DNA of 64,000 nt from JBBRHQ01 sp963738305 (GTDB taxonomy: Bacteria > Actinomycetota > Thermoleophilia > Solirubrobacterales > 70-9). Positions 26,465-35,487 of this stretch are shown piece by piece. The notes beneath the pieces are model-generated. The model saw only the letters and a program-made list of their open reading frames with translations. It did no database searches and had not been told where the DNA came from. Each line of letters begins with the position of its first letter. The stretch's first letter is position 1. The translations under genes and the position numbers were made by a program. The DNA lies in contig CAVTVU010000007.1 of assembly GCA_963738305.1 (NCBI GenBank), positions 248,001 through 312,000 of the forward strand. The letters run 5' to 3'.

Positions 26465-27981
26465 GCCTGACCGAAACACCACAGCAGCGGGAGCGGGCCG
26501 TGACGATCTTCGAGAAGCTCGAAGCCGGGCCGGCGGGCCGCCGTGATGCCCGGAGGCCGGCGTGCCGGAGCACCCGCTCGAGGAGCTGATCCCGGCCCAC
26601 CTGCTGCGCTCCGAGCCGCCGCGGCTGCCGGAGGTCTCCGAGCCGGAGATCGTCCGCCACTACAACCGGCTCTCGAGACGCAACTTCGACCTCGACACCG
26701 GCCTCTACCCGCTCGGCTCGTGCACGATGAAGCACAACCCGCGGCTCAACGAGCGGGTCGCGGCGCTGCCCGGCCACGCCCGCCTTCACCCCGCCCAGGA
26801 CCCGCGGCGCGCCCAGGGCGCGCTGGAGCTGATGTGGCTCCTCCAGGAGTCGCTGGCGGAGATCTGCGGGCTGCCCCACGTCAGCCTCCAGCCCTCGGCC
26901 GGCTCCCACGGCGAGCTCTGCGGTCTGCTGCTGACCCGCGCCTACCTCGCGGACCGCGGCGAGCAGCGCACCAAGGTCCTCACCCCCGACACCGCGCACG
27001 GGACCAATCCCGGCGTCGGTGACGATGGCCGGCTACGAGGCGGTCAAGATCGCGACCAACGAGAGCGGCGGGGTCGAAATGGACGACCTCCGCGCCAAGG
27101 TCTCCGAGGACGTCGCCTGCCTGATGCTCACCAACCCCAACACGCTCGGGGTCTTCGACGAGAACATCGCGGAGATCGCCGCCCTGATCCACGAGGTCGG
27201 CGGCACCCTCTACTACGACGGGGCGAACCTGAACGCGGTAATGGGCCAGTCGAGGCCCGGGGACATGGGCTTCGACATCGTCCACCTCAACCTGCACAAG
27301 ACGTTCTCCCAGCCGCATGGCGGCGGCGGCCCGGGCTCGGGCCCGATCGCGGTCTCCGAGCGGATCGAGCCGTACCTGCCCCGGCCGCAGGTGGTGCGCC
27401 GCGAGGGCGCCAACGGGGGGTCCCACAGCTTCTACGAGCTGGACGCCGATCGCCCCAAGTCGATCGGCCGGCTGCGCGGGTTCCAGGGCAACTTCGGCGT
27501 CTTCGTCCGCTCCTACGCCTACATCCTCAGCCTCGGCGCCGACGGTCTGGCCGAGGCGTCGGAGACCGCCGTGCTCAACGCCAACTACCTGAAGGCGAGG
27601 CTGGCGGAGGGCCGCGCGGGCGAGCGCCTGCCGGTCGCCTTCGACCGCCACTGCATGCACGAGTTCGTCCTCTCCGGAGCGCCGATGCGAAAGGAGCTGG
27701 GGCTGAAGACGCTCGACCTGGCCAAGCGCCTGCTCGACTTCGGCTTCCACCCGCCGACCGTCTACTTCCCGCTGCTGGTCGAGGAGGCGCTGATGATCGA
27801 GCCGACCGAGACGGAAACCAAGGAGTCCCTGGACGCCTTCGCCGAGGCGGTCGAGGAGATCCTCGAGGAGGCCGAGGCCGACCCGGAGGTCGCCCGCCAG
27901 GCCCCCTACACGACGCCAGTGCGCCGCCTCGACGAGGTCAGGGCGACCCGCCGGCCGGTCCTTCGCCAGCCGCTCGACTGA
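26461..27981 (+). CDS. gcvPB: Glycine dehydrogenase (decarboxylating) subunit 2 (two frame breaks)
   Basis: This is the PLP-binding beta subunit of the P protein. After a short N-terminus (TIFEKLEAGPAGR) come HPLEELIPAHLLRSEPPRLP, YPLGSCTMKHNPRLNE, LQPSAGSHGELCGLLL and TPDTAHGTNP. Then in another frame come LTNPNTLGVFDENIAEIAAL and the PLP-lysine motif HLNLHKTFSQPHGGGGPG (Lys near 280). Breaks lie near 26545 and 27015. The assembled length of about 505 residues is normal. Confidence 0.94.
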
Positions 27982-28004
27982 GCCGGAGCCCCCCTATCCG
28001 GCGG

Positions 28005-28010
28005 TAGGGT
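28005..28010 (+). promoter_or_regulatory. -10 box TAGGGT of a probable leaderless promoter for the dehydratase gene
   Basis: TAGGGT ends 8 nt before the ATG at 28019, in a 37-bp gap after gcvPB. GGGG directly precedes the ATG but is too close to act as a Shine-Dalgarno. The layout matches the other TAGNNT starts in this window. Confidence 0.5.
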
Positions 28011-28018
28011 GGCCGGGG

Positions 28019-29256
28019 ATGGGCGAGGACGCGATAACGGTCGAGGACGTCGTGCGCGCCAGGAGCGCGATCGAGGGCCTCGTCACCCGCACCCCGGCGC
28101 TGCGGGTGCCCGGAGATCGACGCCCGCTGTGGCTGCTCCGTCGCGCTGAAGGCCGAGAGCCTGCAGCAGAGCGGCTCCTTCAAGCTGCGCGGGGCCAGCA
28201 ACAAGATGCTCGGCTCCGAGCGGGCCCGCAGCCGCGGGGTGACGGCCGGCACCGCCGGCAACCACGGACACGCGGTGGCGCTCGCGGCGCGCAGGCTGGG
28301 GGTCTCCTGCGATCTCTTCGTCCCCACGGACGCGCCCGTCTCGAAGACCTTCTCCCGCCGAGAGGCTGGGGGCGAGGTTGCACACCCGGGTGGGCACGGT
28401 CGACGATTGCGTCGAGGCGGCGCGCGAGTTCTCCGAGGAGCACGGGGCCGAGCTGATCCATCCCTTCGACGACCCGGCGGTGATCGCCGGCCAGGGGACG
28501 ATCGGGCTTCGAGCTGCTGGAGGAGATCGACGATCTCGTCCGGGTGGTCGATCCCGCTCGGCGGCGGCAGGCTTGGCCGGCGGGATCGCCAAGGTCGTCA
28601 AGGACCGCCGGCCCGGGACCGAGGTCGTCGCGGTCCAGGTCGAGGCCTGCGCGGCATATCCCGGCTCGCTCGATGCCGGCCGGCCGGTTGCGGTCGATGC
28701 TTCGAAGACGGTTGCCGACGGGATCGCGGTGAAGAGGCCCGGGGAGCTGACCATGCCGTTGATCGAGCGCTACGTCGACCGGATCGCCGTGGTCGGGGAG
28801 GACGAGGTCGGCGACGCGATGGCACTGCTGCTCGGGGAGGCGAAGCTGGTCGTCGAGGGGGCTGGGGCGGTGGGCGTCGCGGCCCTGATCAGCGGACGAG
28901 AGGGCCCGGTCGGAGGATCGGGGTGACCGCGATCGTCCTCTCCGGCGGGAATATCGACGAGGAGTGGCTGGTCGCCGTCGCCCGGCGGGGCGAGGCTCAG
29001 CAGGGCCGGGGCCTGATCATCTTCACGACGATCGGCGACCGCCCGGGCAGCGCTGGCGAAGCTGCTGGCGGCGGTCGCCGTCACCGGGGCGAACGTCTCC
29101 GACGTGCGCCACATCCGCGAGGGCCTCAACCTAGGCATCGCCGAGACCGGGGTCGAGCTGATCCTCGAGACGCGGGGCGCGGAGCACGGCAAGAAGATCG
29201 TCGCGGCGCTCAGCGAGGCGGGCTACGAGATGCGCGACATCACCCATCCCGAATAG
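28019..29256 (+). CDS. ilvA: Threonine dehydratase with C-terminal ACT domain (several frame breaks)
   Basis: This PLP enzyme deaminates threonine to 2-oxobutyrate, the first step towards isoleucine. Recognisable pieces are ARSAIEGLVTRTPAL, SGSFKLRGASNKML with the PLP lysine, TAGNHGHAVALAARRLGV, DDPAVIAGQGTIGLELLEEI, the phosphate-binding GGLAGGIAKVVK region and KLVVEGAGAVGVAAL. A C-terminal ACT domain follows (FTTIGDRPGSLAKLLAAV). At least four frame changes occur (about 28105, 28360, 28510, 29045). The short form with one ACT-like domain fits TdcB/IlvA-type biosynthetic enzymes. ridA follows immediately. Confidence 0.9.
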
Positions 29257-29269
29257 GAGGAGGCACGAG

Positions 29270-29662
29270 ATGAGCAGCGAGAGGTCAGTCGTCCAGAGCG
29301 CCGATGCGCCCCCGGCGGCCATCGGCCCCTACAGCCAGGCGATCCGCCACGGCGACCTCCTCGTCTGCTCCGGGCAGATCCCCCTCGATCCCGGCAGCGG
29401 CGAGATCGTCGGCGAGACCCCGGCCGAGACAGGCGACCCAGTGCCTGAAGAACCTGGAGGCGGTGTGCGAGGCGGCGGGGACGAGCCTCGATCGCGCCCT
29501 GCGCCTGACCGTCTACACGACCGAGCTCGGCGAGTTCGCGTCGATCAACGAGGCCTACGCGGAGTTCTTCGGCGAGCATGCCCCCGGCGCGGGCCGCGGT
29601 CGGGGTCGCGGCCCTGCCGAAGGGGGCCGCTGGTCGAGATCGACGCGCTAGTCGCCAGTTGA
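29270..29662 (+). CDS. ridA: RidA, enamine/imine deaminase (two frame breaks)
   Basis: RidA hydrolyses the reactive 2-aminoacrylate and 2-aminocrotonate made by threonine dehydratase, so its place directly after ilvA is functional. Motifs are APPAAIGPYSQAIRHGDLLV, CSGQIPLDPGSGEIV, LKNLEAVCEAAGTSLD, RALRLTVYTTELGEF and NEAYAEFF; the end reads AAVGVAALPKGA, then VEIDALVAS. The substrate Arg lies in the RAAVGV-type segment, which sits at a frame break near 29590; another break is near 29440. GGAGGAGG at 29256-29263 is a strong ribosome-binding site. Confidence 0.92.
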   Translation: MSSERSVVQSADAPPAAIGPYSQAIRHGDLLVCSGQIPLDPGSGEIVGETPAETGDPVPEEPGGGVRGGGDEPRSRPAPDRLHDRARRVRVDQRGLRGVLRRACPRRGPRSGSRPCRRGPLVEIDALVAS

Positions 29663-29667
29663 TGGAA

Positions 29668-29793
29668 GCCCGCGCGGTGTTAGCGCGGGCACATGCATGA
29701 AAGGCGGCAAAGCCGCCGCAAGTAATTCCGTTAAGCCTGCGCGGCTCACATGACGCGGGCACATGCATGTAAGGCGGCAAAAGCCGCCGCAAG
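29668..29793 (-). repeat. Two units of the double-hairpin repeat family
   Basis: Unit 1 has GCCCGCGC-GGTGTTA-GCGCGGGC (29668-29690), the core ACATGCATG and GGCGGC-AAA-GCCGCC (29703-29717). Unit 2 has a longer first hairpin (CCTGCG ... CGCGGG, with a T-G pair), ACATGCATGT and GGCGGC-AAAA-GCCGCC. The units are in the opposite orientation to those at 15169 and 39222. They fill the gap between the convergent ridA and ligD genes. Confidence 0.85.
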
Positions 29794-29805
29794 ACCTTCC
29801 GACAT

Positions 29806-30740
29806 TCACCCGGCGAGCCCGGCGAATTCCGGCAGCTCCTGCGCGGAGCTCGAGCACCGGTGCGAAGAGGTCGCCGTCGTCGCTCGATCCGCTCCAGCAC
29901 CTCGGAAGCCTCGAAGACGAGCGAGCCGGGATCGCTCGTGCTCGGCGGCCCGCTCCACCTCGTCCCAGTCGATCGGGGTCGAGGCGGTGGGGCGCTCGCG
30001 GGCCCGCAGCGAGTAGACGGCGATCGTCGTCTTGCGCTGGTGGTTCTGGCGACCAGTCGACGAACACCTTGCCCTTGCGGTCGACCTTCTTCATCTTCGA
30101 GACGACCTCGCCGGGGGTCTGCTTCTCGAGCAGCTGGGCGATCGCGCGGGCGAAGGGCTTGGTCTCGTCGTAGCTGGTCTCGTCGTTGAGCGGCAGGTAG
30201 ACCTGCATGCCCTTCGAGCCCGATGTCTTCGGGAAGCACTCGAGCCCGAGGTGGCCGAACATCTCGCGCAGCCACAGGGCGACCCGGCAGCACTCGACGA
30301 CGTCGGCCGGCGGGCCGGGATCGAGGTCGAAGGCGAGCACGGTCGGGCGTTCCGGCTCCGGGGCCAGGCGACAGCGACGGGTGCAGCTCGACCGCGGCCA
30401 GCTGCGCCATCCAGACCAGCGTCGGCAGGTCGTCGCAGACGCAGAAGTCGATCTCGCCGGTGCGGCCGCCGATCGCGATCCGGGCGGTCCTCACCCAGTC
30501 GGGGCGGTGCTTCGGGCAGCGCTTCTCGAAGAAGGCGGCGTCGCTGCGGTCGACGCCCTCGGGGAAGCGCCGCAGGGTCAGCGCCCGGCCCGCCAGGTGG
30601 GGGATGATCGCCGGCGCGACCTTGGCGTAGTAGTCGATCACCTCGCCCTTGGTGAACCCCGCCTCCGGGTAGAGGACCTTGTCGAGGTTGGTGAGCTTCA
30701 GCTCACGGCCCTCGACCTCGACGGTGCGGTCGGCCGCCAA
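29806..30740 (-). CDS. ligD: LigD-type polymerase domain protein of the NHEJ pathway (several frame breaks)
   Basis: This stand-alone primase-polymerase domain fills and tails DNA ends during Ku-dependent repair. It begins RELKLTNLDKVLYPEAGFTK, then VIDYYAKVAP, TLRRFPEGVD and FFEKRCPKHRPDWV. After a frame change come LAFDLDPGPPADVVECCRVA, whose DLDPG holds the two metal-binding Asp, FPKTSGSKGMQVYLPL and VSKMKKVDRKGKVFVDWS. The C-terminal part (AARERPTASTPIDWDEV-like) is spread over frames. No ligase or nuclease domain is attached; they may be encoded elsewhere. The TTG start directly abuts the ku stop. Confidence 0.88.
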
Positions 30741-31684
30741 CTAGGAGCGCGACTTCGAGCGCGACTTTCGACTTCGCCGCGGGCTTGCGCTTGGAGGCGG
30801 GCTCTTCGGCTTGGAGTTCGACGACTTGGTGCTCGACTTCGACTTGGAGCCAGATCGCGACTTCGATCGTGGCTTCGGCTTCTCCTTCGCCAGGTCCGAG
30901 CCGCGGACCGCGGCGATGCTCTCCTCCAGCGCCGCCATCAGGTCGGGCGCCTTGGTCGCTTCGGGCTCCTTCGAGGCGGAGGTGACGACCTCCTTGCCCT
31001 CGGCCTTCTGCTCGATCAGCGACAGCAGCTCCTCGCGGTACTCGTCGCGGTAGCTGGAGGGGTCGAACTCGGCCGCCAGGGAGTCGATCAGCTTCTCGGC
31101 CATCTCGACCTCCTTGCGCTGCGATCTTCGGCTTCGACTGCGGCAGGACGTCCTCGAGCTCCGCCGGGGAGACGACCTCGTCGGCGAAGCGCATCGTGGT
31201 CATCGTCAGGACCCCGTCCGAGGCGCGGATCGCGGCCAGGTGCTCGCGGTTGCGCAGGACGAAACGGGCGATCGCCGCCTTGCCGGAGGACTCCATCGCC
31301 TCGGGCGAGCAGCGAGTAGGCCTTCTCGGCCCCCTCGGCGGGCCCGAGGTAGTAGGGGTTCTCGAAATAGATCGGGTCGATCTCGCCGATCTCCACGAAG
31401 TCCTGGATCTCGATCGAGCGGGTCTTCTTCGGGTCGAGCGCCGAGAGCTCCTCGCGGGTCATCACCACGTAGCGGTCGGGCGAGACCTCATAGCCCTTGA
31501 CGATCTCCTCGTAGGGGACCTCCTCGTCGGTGCCCTCGGCGACGCGGCGGTTGCGGACCCGGACCCCGTCGGAGGCGCGGAGGTCGTTGAAGCGGATCGT
31601 CTTCCGCGAAACGGCGCTGTAGAGCTTCACGGGCACGTTGAGCAGCCCGAAAGAGATCGTCCCCGACCAGATTGCGCGCGCCAT
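30741..31684 (-). CDS. ku: Ku, DNA end-binding protein for NHEJ (frame breaks)
   Basis: This bacterial Ku homodimer threads onto DNA ends and recruits LigD. The N-terminus MARAIWSGTISFGLLNVPVK is diagnostic. LYSAVSRKTIRFNDLRASDG, EIVKGYEVSPDRYVVMT, ARFVLRNREHLAAIRA and MAEKLIDSLAAEFDPSSYRD follow, the last two in other frames. Breaks are near 31305 and 31120. The tail is long and low-complexity, rich in Lys, Ser, Pro and Arg (SRSGSKSKSSTKSSNSKPKS), resembling the basic tails that help Ku slide on or bridge DNA. ku and ligD form a two-gene operon. Confidence 0.92.
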
Positions 31685-31774
31685 CAGCCCATCACCTACC
31701 CGGATTCTTCCAGGCGACGCCCGGCGGCCCTTCGCCGTTATGGCAACCGCCAGCGAGTCTTGCGCCGGGCGAGG

Positions 31775-31823
31775 GCCGAACGCAAATTTCCGTGACCATT
31801 GGAGCCCTAACTTTGCGTTCGGC
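31775..31823. repeat. 49-bp palindromic repeat, copy 1
   Basis: GCCGAACGCAAA (31775-31786) and TTTGCGTTCGGC (31812-31823) form a perfect 12-bp stem around a 25-nt loop (TTTCCGTGACCATTGG...). The same 49-bp sequence, with a few changes, recurs at 32719-32767 in the same orientation. The two copies bracket the AbiEi/DUF559 gene. This copy lies just beyond the gene's 3' end and 91 bp ahead of the ku start. Confidence 0.85.
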
Positions 31824-31827
31824 TGGC

Positions 31828-32743
31828 TCAGGCTTGAAGTAGTCGGCGAAGGTCGGCGAGCAGTCCTCGCGCTCGTTGTAGATCTGGCTCCAGGTGACGC
31901 GGACGACCTGCCAGCCGGCGGCCTGCAGGCCCGGTCGCGGGCGCGGTCACGCTCGAAAGCGATCGCGGTCTCGTGGTAGCGGCGGCCGTCCAGCTCGACG
32001 ATAAGGCGTTGATCGCGCCAGAGGCAGTCACACTCGAGCAGCTCTTCGCCAACCTCCAGCAGCACTCCCGTCTCGGGCCGAGGCAGCTCCGCCCGGTCGA
32101 GCAGCACGAGGAAACGACGCTCGAGCTCACTCCTGACGGCGAAGTCGCAATTCGGCGCCGCCGCGCGAAGCCGGGCGACACCGCGCCTGCCCGGATTCTG
32201 GCGCACGCAGGCTTGGAGTTCGGCCAGGTCGGTGAGGTGCTTGACTTGGGCTTCGTTCACCGCCGGTATCAGGCGGTGAGGGGCGACTGCGCCCAGATCG
32301 AGCAGAGTCCGGGGAACCGTGGTGACTGGGATGTGCAGCCGCTTGGTGGTCTCGGCCGGACGCAGCCGGCAGTGATGGATGCGGAGTCCCGCGCGTGACG
32401 GCACATGGTGAGGAGCGGTTATCTCGGTCGGGCCGCCCTCGGTTCGCAGCAGACCCCACAGCGCAGCGGCAGATCGGTGACTGAGACAGGTGCCTGTTGG
32501 ACAGGCGAGCACCGCGGCGAGCCACGTGCCCTCACGGGACACCGCCGGGTGACCGACCGCGTACACGCCTCGATGAAGCGGATGAAGCTGACCCCTGGCC
32601 ACACGCTGTCGAACAGCATCCGCACCCAGCCCCATCGCGCGGAGCTGCCGGATCGACACCACACCCTGCTGGCGCCCGGCCAGCTGGGCGATCGCTCGTT
32701 CCCGCTTCCGTCGCCGCTGCCGAACCGCAAGTTCCGTGACCAT
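31828..32743 (-). CDS. AbiEi antitoxin-like N-terminus with DUF559 nuclease-fold C-terminus
   Basis: About 305 residues. The N-terminal half (AGRQQGVVSIRQLRAMGLGA, RRGVYAVGHP-type segment, LSHRSAAALWGLL) resembles the winged-helix domain of AbiEi-type type IV antitoxins. The C-terminal half (ECDCLWRDQRLIVELDGRRY, HETAIAFERDRARDRA) is DUF559, a Vsr-like restriction-endonuclease fold with a likely D...ExD metal site. After RDRA the frame changes near 31935 (LQAAGWQVVRVTWSQIYNE). The natural end is probably near 31828, although one frame stays open to 31691. The ATG at 32743 lies inside a copy of the palindromic repeat. No partner toxin gene is visible. The true function is unknown. Confidence 0.7.
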
Positions 32744-32767
32744 AGGAGCCCTAAGTTTGCGTTCGGC
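32719..32767. repeat. 49-bp palindromic repeat, copy 2, overlapping the DUF559 gene start
   Basis: GCCGAACCGCAAG... (32719 on) and ...GTTTGCGTTCGGC (to 32767) match copy 1 at 31775-31823 with a few substitutions. The loop carries the same GGAGCCCTAA. Read on the minus strand, the loop contains TTAGGGCTCCT immediately before the ATG of the DUF559 gene, so promoter, start codon and hairpin coincide. Confidence 0.85.
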
Positions 32768-32801
32768 ATCGGGGCGCCCCCAACGTTGGGATGATTTGGG
32801 G

Positions 32802-33458
32802 GTGTTGTTCGAGCTCCGTGATGTGTGTTACAGCCGCGGTGGGCGGGCTGTTTTGCGGGACGTCTCGGTGGGGATCCCGGCCGGGGCGAGCGCGCTGGTC
32901 GGGCCTTCGGGGGCGGGCAAGTCGACGCTGCTGCGGCTGCTGAACCGGCTTGCCGACCCCGAGTCGGGTGAGATCTCTTATCGTGGCCGCCCCCTTCAGT
33001 CCTCCGACCCGCTCGAGCTGCGGCGCGAGGTGTCTCTCGTCCCCCAGCTCCCGGCCCTGCTCGAGGGAACCGTCGGCTCGAATCTCAAGTTCGCCGCACG
33101 CCTCGCCGGCCGCGACCCGGATGAGGAGCGCTGCCTCGCCCTTGCCGGCCTCGATGCCGAGTTCGCCGGGCGGGAGGTCACGGCGCTCTCGGTCGGTGAG
33201 CAGCAGCGGGCGATGCTGGCGCGGTCGCTGACGCAGGAGCCGCGGGTCCTCCTGCTCGACGAGCCGACCGCGGCGCTCGACGAGGCGGCCCGCGACGCGA
33301 TCGAGCAGACCTTCGCGCGGCTGCGGCGGGAGATCGACGTCTCGATCGTCCTCGTCACCCACGATCCGGCGCAGGCCCGCCGCCTGGGCGACTACGTGGT
33401 CCGGCTCGAAGCCGGTCACCTGGCCGAGTGCGGGCCGGTCGAGGAGGTGTTGGCGTGA
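32802..33458 (+). CDS. fetA: ABC transporter ATP-binding protein, FetA-like
   Basis: An intact ATPase of about 218 residues. Walker A is LVGPSGAGKSTLLRLLNRL, the Q-loop region VSLVPQLPALLEGTV, the signature LSVGEQQRAMLARSL, Walker B RVLLLDEPTAALD and the switch His in VLVTHDPAQARRLG. The start is GTG at 32802 (or TTG at 32805) because the ABC homology begins at FELRDVCY. A GATGAT box 6 nt upstream could support a leaderless start. It overlaps the UPF0014-family permease gene, which is the FetAB arrangement, so iron export or metal homeostasis is the likely role. Confidence 0.88.
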   Translation: MLFELRDVCYSRGGRAVLRDVSVGIPAGASALVGPSGAGKSTLLRLLNRLADPESGEISYRGRPLQSSDPLELRREVSLVPQLPALLEGTVGSNLKFAARLAGRDPDEERCLALAGLDAEFAGREVTALSVGEQQRAMLARSLTQEPRVLLLDEPTAALDEAARDAIEQTFARLRREIDVSIVLVTHDPAQARRLGDYVVRLEAGHLAECGPVEEVLA

Positions 33459-34264
33459 CGCCGCCGCTCGCGGCGACGTCGATCCACCTCTCGGTCGGCC
33501 AGGTGGCCGCCTCACTGGCCCTCGTCGCTCTCGCCGCGGCGATCTCGTTCTGGCGCGAAGCTGATCTCGAGCGGGACATCGGCATCGCCGTGGTCCGCTC
33601 CTTCGTCCAGCTGACCGCGATCGGTTACGTGATCAAGCTGATCTTCGATACCGACTCGATCGCCCTGGTGATCGCCCTGCTCGCGGTTATGGTCCTGTTC
33701 GGCGCGTTCACCGCGCGTTCGCGCGCCAAGAAGGTCCCCGACGCCTTCTGGCCATTGTTGATCGCGCTGGCCCTGGCCGGCGCAGCGACTCTCGGCCTGG
33801 TCGTCGCCCTCGGCGTCTTCGATCCGACCGCGCGTTACCTCGTCCCGGTCGGGGGGATGGTGATCGGCAACGCGATGACCGCCTCCGCGGTGGCGCTGAA
33901 CCGGCTCGGTGACGAGGTCGCCGACTCGCGTGCCCGGATCGAGGCCACCCTCTCCCTTGGCGCGACCGCCCACGCCGCCGCGATGCCGATCGTTCGCCGC
34001 TCCCTGCGCAGCGGCATGATCACGCTGGTCGACTCGACCAAGACCACGGGGCTGATCTTCTTCCCTGGCACGATGGTGGGGATGCTGCTGGCCGGGGCCA
34101 GCCCCACCGATGCCGTCCGCCTCCAGCTGATCCTCCTCTACGTCCTGCTGGGCAGCGTCTCGATCGCCGCCCTCGTCGCGACGACCCTCGCCTACCGCAA
34201 CTTCTTCACCCCGGCGCAGCAGCTGCGCGAGCTGGGCGGGGAGGCGACGACTAGCGCCGGTTGA
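33455..34264 (+). CDS. fetB: UPF0014 (FetB/YbbM) ABC transporter permease
   Basis: An intact 269-residue membrane protein with about seven helices. It matches the FetB family: AVVRSFVQLTAIGYVIKLIF, PVGGMVIGNAMTASAVALNR, RARIEATLSLGATAHAA and STKTTGLIFFPGTMVGMLLA with GASPTDAVRLQLIL next. In E. coli FetAB exports iron and protects against oxidative stress; the function here is taken from that. The GTG start overlaps the ATPase stop. Its end overlaps the convergent FG-GAP gene by 14 bp. Confidence 0.9.
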   Translation: MTPPLAATSIHLSVGQVAASLALVALAAAISFWREADLERDIGIAVVRSFVQLTAIGYVIKLIFDTDSIALVIALLAVMVLFGAFTARSRAKKVPDAFWPLLIALALAGAATLGLVVALGVFDPTARYLVPVGGMVIGNAMTASAVALNRLGDEVADSRARIEATLSLGATAHAAAMPIVRRSLRSGMITLVDSTKTTGLIFFPGTMVGMLLAGASPTDAVRLQLILLYVLLGSVSIAALVATTLAYRNFFTPAQQLRELGGEATTSAG

Positions 34265-35408
34265 TCAGGACCGCCGTGTCGGGATTCGCGTAGTCGGGGA
34301 TGGCGAGGTCGGGGCCCCGGTCCCCGTTCAGGCGGCCTACCGCGACCGAGTATGCCTCCTCGACCGCGTTCAGCTTGCGCGGGCTGCCGAAGCCGCCTTG
34401 GCGCTTCTGGAAGCTGATCCCGACCTTGCCGTTGTCCGCGCTGACGTTGGCGACGTCGAGGCGCCCGTCGCGGTTGAGGTCGGCGGCCGCGGGCTCGTAG
34501 CCGCAGGAACCCGCCACCGTTGGATAACCAACTGGGGCGCGGAAGTGTCCGTTGCCCTTCCCGCGCAGCAGGTACAGCTTGTCGTTGCCATCGCAGTCGG
34601 AGACGACGAGGTCGAGCTTGCGGCCGGGATTGAACCGCCCTTTGACGAAGCCGTAGGTGCCCTCGGTGCCGGCATCGCTGCGGATCGCGGTACGGAAACT
34701 GCCGCCGCCGCGGCCCAGCAGGATCGCCGCCTGCGACCCGGCATCCCCGTTAGGCCTGTAGTAATTGAGGGCGGCGATGTCGGTCTTGCCGTCCCGGTTG
34801 AAGTCGCCGGTGGTGACGGCGGCGGGGAACGCGTCCGCGCCGCCGGTGCTGACCGTGTGGGGCGTCCTGAAGCCGCCGGGCTTGCCGATCAGAATGCCGA
34901 CAGTCCCCGTCGCCGAGTTGGCGACGGCGAGATCGGGACGACCGTCGCGGTTGAAGTCGGAGGCCGCGACCGAGTAGGGATCTTCGTCGATCGCCGTAGG
35001 CCCGGTGTCGAAGAGCTGCGGCCCCTGGAAGCCGCCGGGCTTGGATCGCAGCAGGGCGATCTTGTCTCCCTCGTAGTCGACGATGGCCATGTCCGGCCGC
35101 CCGTCGCGGTTGAAGTCGCGGGCGGCGATCCCGAAGGGGTAGTCGCCGGCGACGAACTGGCGCGCGGTCTTGAACCCGCCCGGCTTGCCGTAGAGGACGT
35201 TGACGTTGTCGTCGCTCTCGCTGCCGACCGCGATGTCGCGGCGCCCGTCGCGGTTGAAGTCGGCGATCGCGACCGGGTAGACGTCGCCGCCCACCACCGC
35301 CAGGTGGCGTGCTGGCTTGAAATGGCCAAAGCCGAGCGCCACCGCCGCGAGGACCAGCGAGGTCAGCAGCGCGGCCATCATCGTCATCCGGGCGAACGTT
35401 CGGTTCAT
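34251..35408 (-). CDS. Secreted FG-GAP/VCBS repeat protein
   Basis: An intact 385-residue protein begins with a signal peptide or membrane anchor (MTMMAALLTSLVLAAVALGF). It then has seven repeats of about 48 residues built around DFNRDGRPDMAI-type motifs, each with a calcium-binding-like D-x-N-x-D-G-x-x-D loop. These predict a seven-bladed beta-propeller, as in integrin-like and VCBS proteins. It is probably surface-associated or secreted and may bind polymers or other proteins; no catalytic domain is seen. AAGGAGACGAGG precedes the ATG. It is divergent from the MFS transporter gene. Confidence 0.88.
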   Translation of the reverse strand: MNRTFARMTMMAALLTSLVLAAVALGFGHFKPARHLAVVGGDVYPVAIADFNRDGRRDIAVGSESDDNVNVLYGKPGGFKTARQFVAGDYPFGIAARDFNRDGRPDMAIVDYEGDKIALLRSKPGGFQGPQLFDTGPTAIDEDPYSVAASDFNRDGRPDLAVANSATGTVGILIGKPGGFRTPHTVSTGGADAFPAAVTTGDFNRDGKTDIAALNYYRPNGDAGSQAAILLGRGGGSFRTAIRSDAGTEGTYGFVKGRFNPGRKLDLVVSDCDGNDKLYLLRGKGNGHFRAPVGYPTVAGSCGYEPAAADLNRDGRLDVANVSADNGKVGISFQKRQGGFGSPRKLNAVEEAYSVAVGRLNGDRGPDLAIPDYANPDTAVLINRR

Positions 35409-35475
35409 CCTCGTCTCCTTCCGGTCACCTCGTCAAGAGTCGGCAGATCCTCTCAGCGGCTGCGGACCAGGCTCC

Positions 35476-35481
35476 TAGACT
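35476..35481 (+). promoter_or_regulatory. -10 box TAGACT of a probable leaderless MFS promoter
   Basis: TAGACT ends 6 nt before the GTG at 35488, and no ribosome-binding site is present. The 79-bp gap also carries a TTGACG on the minus strand that may be the -35 box of the divergent FG-GAP gene. Confidence 0.55.
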
Positions 35482-35487
35482 GGACGA

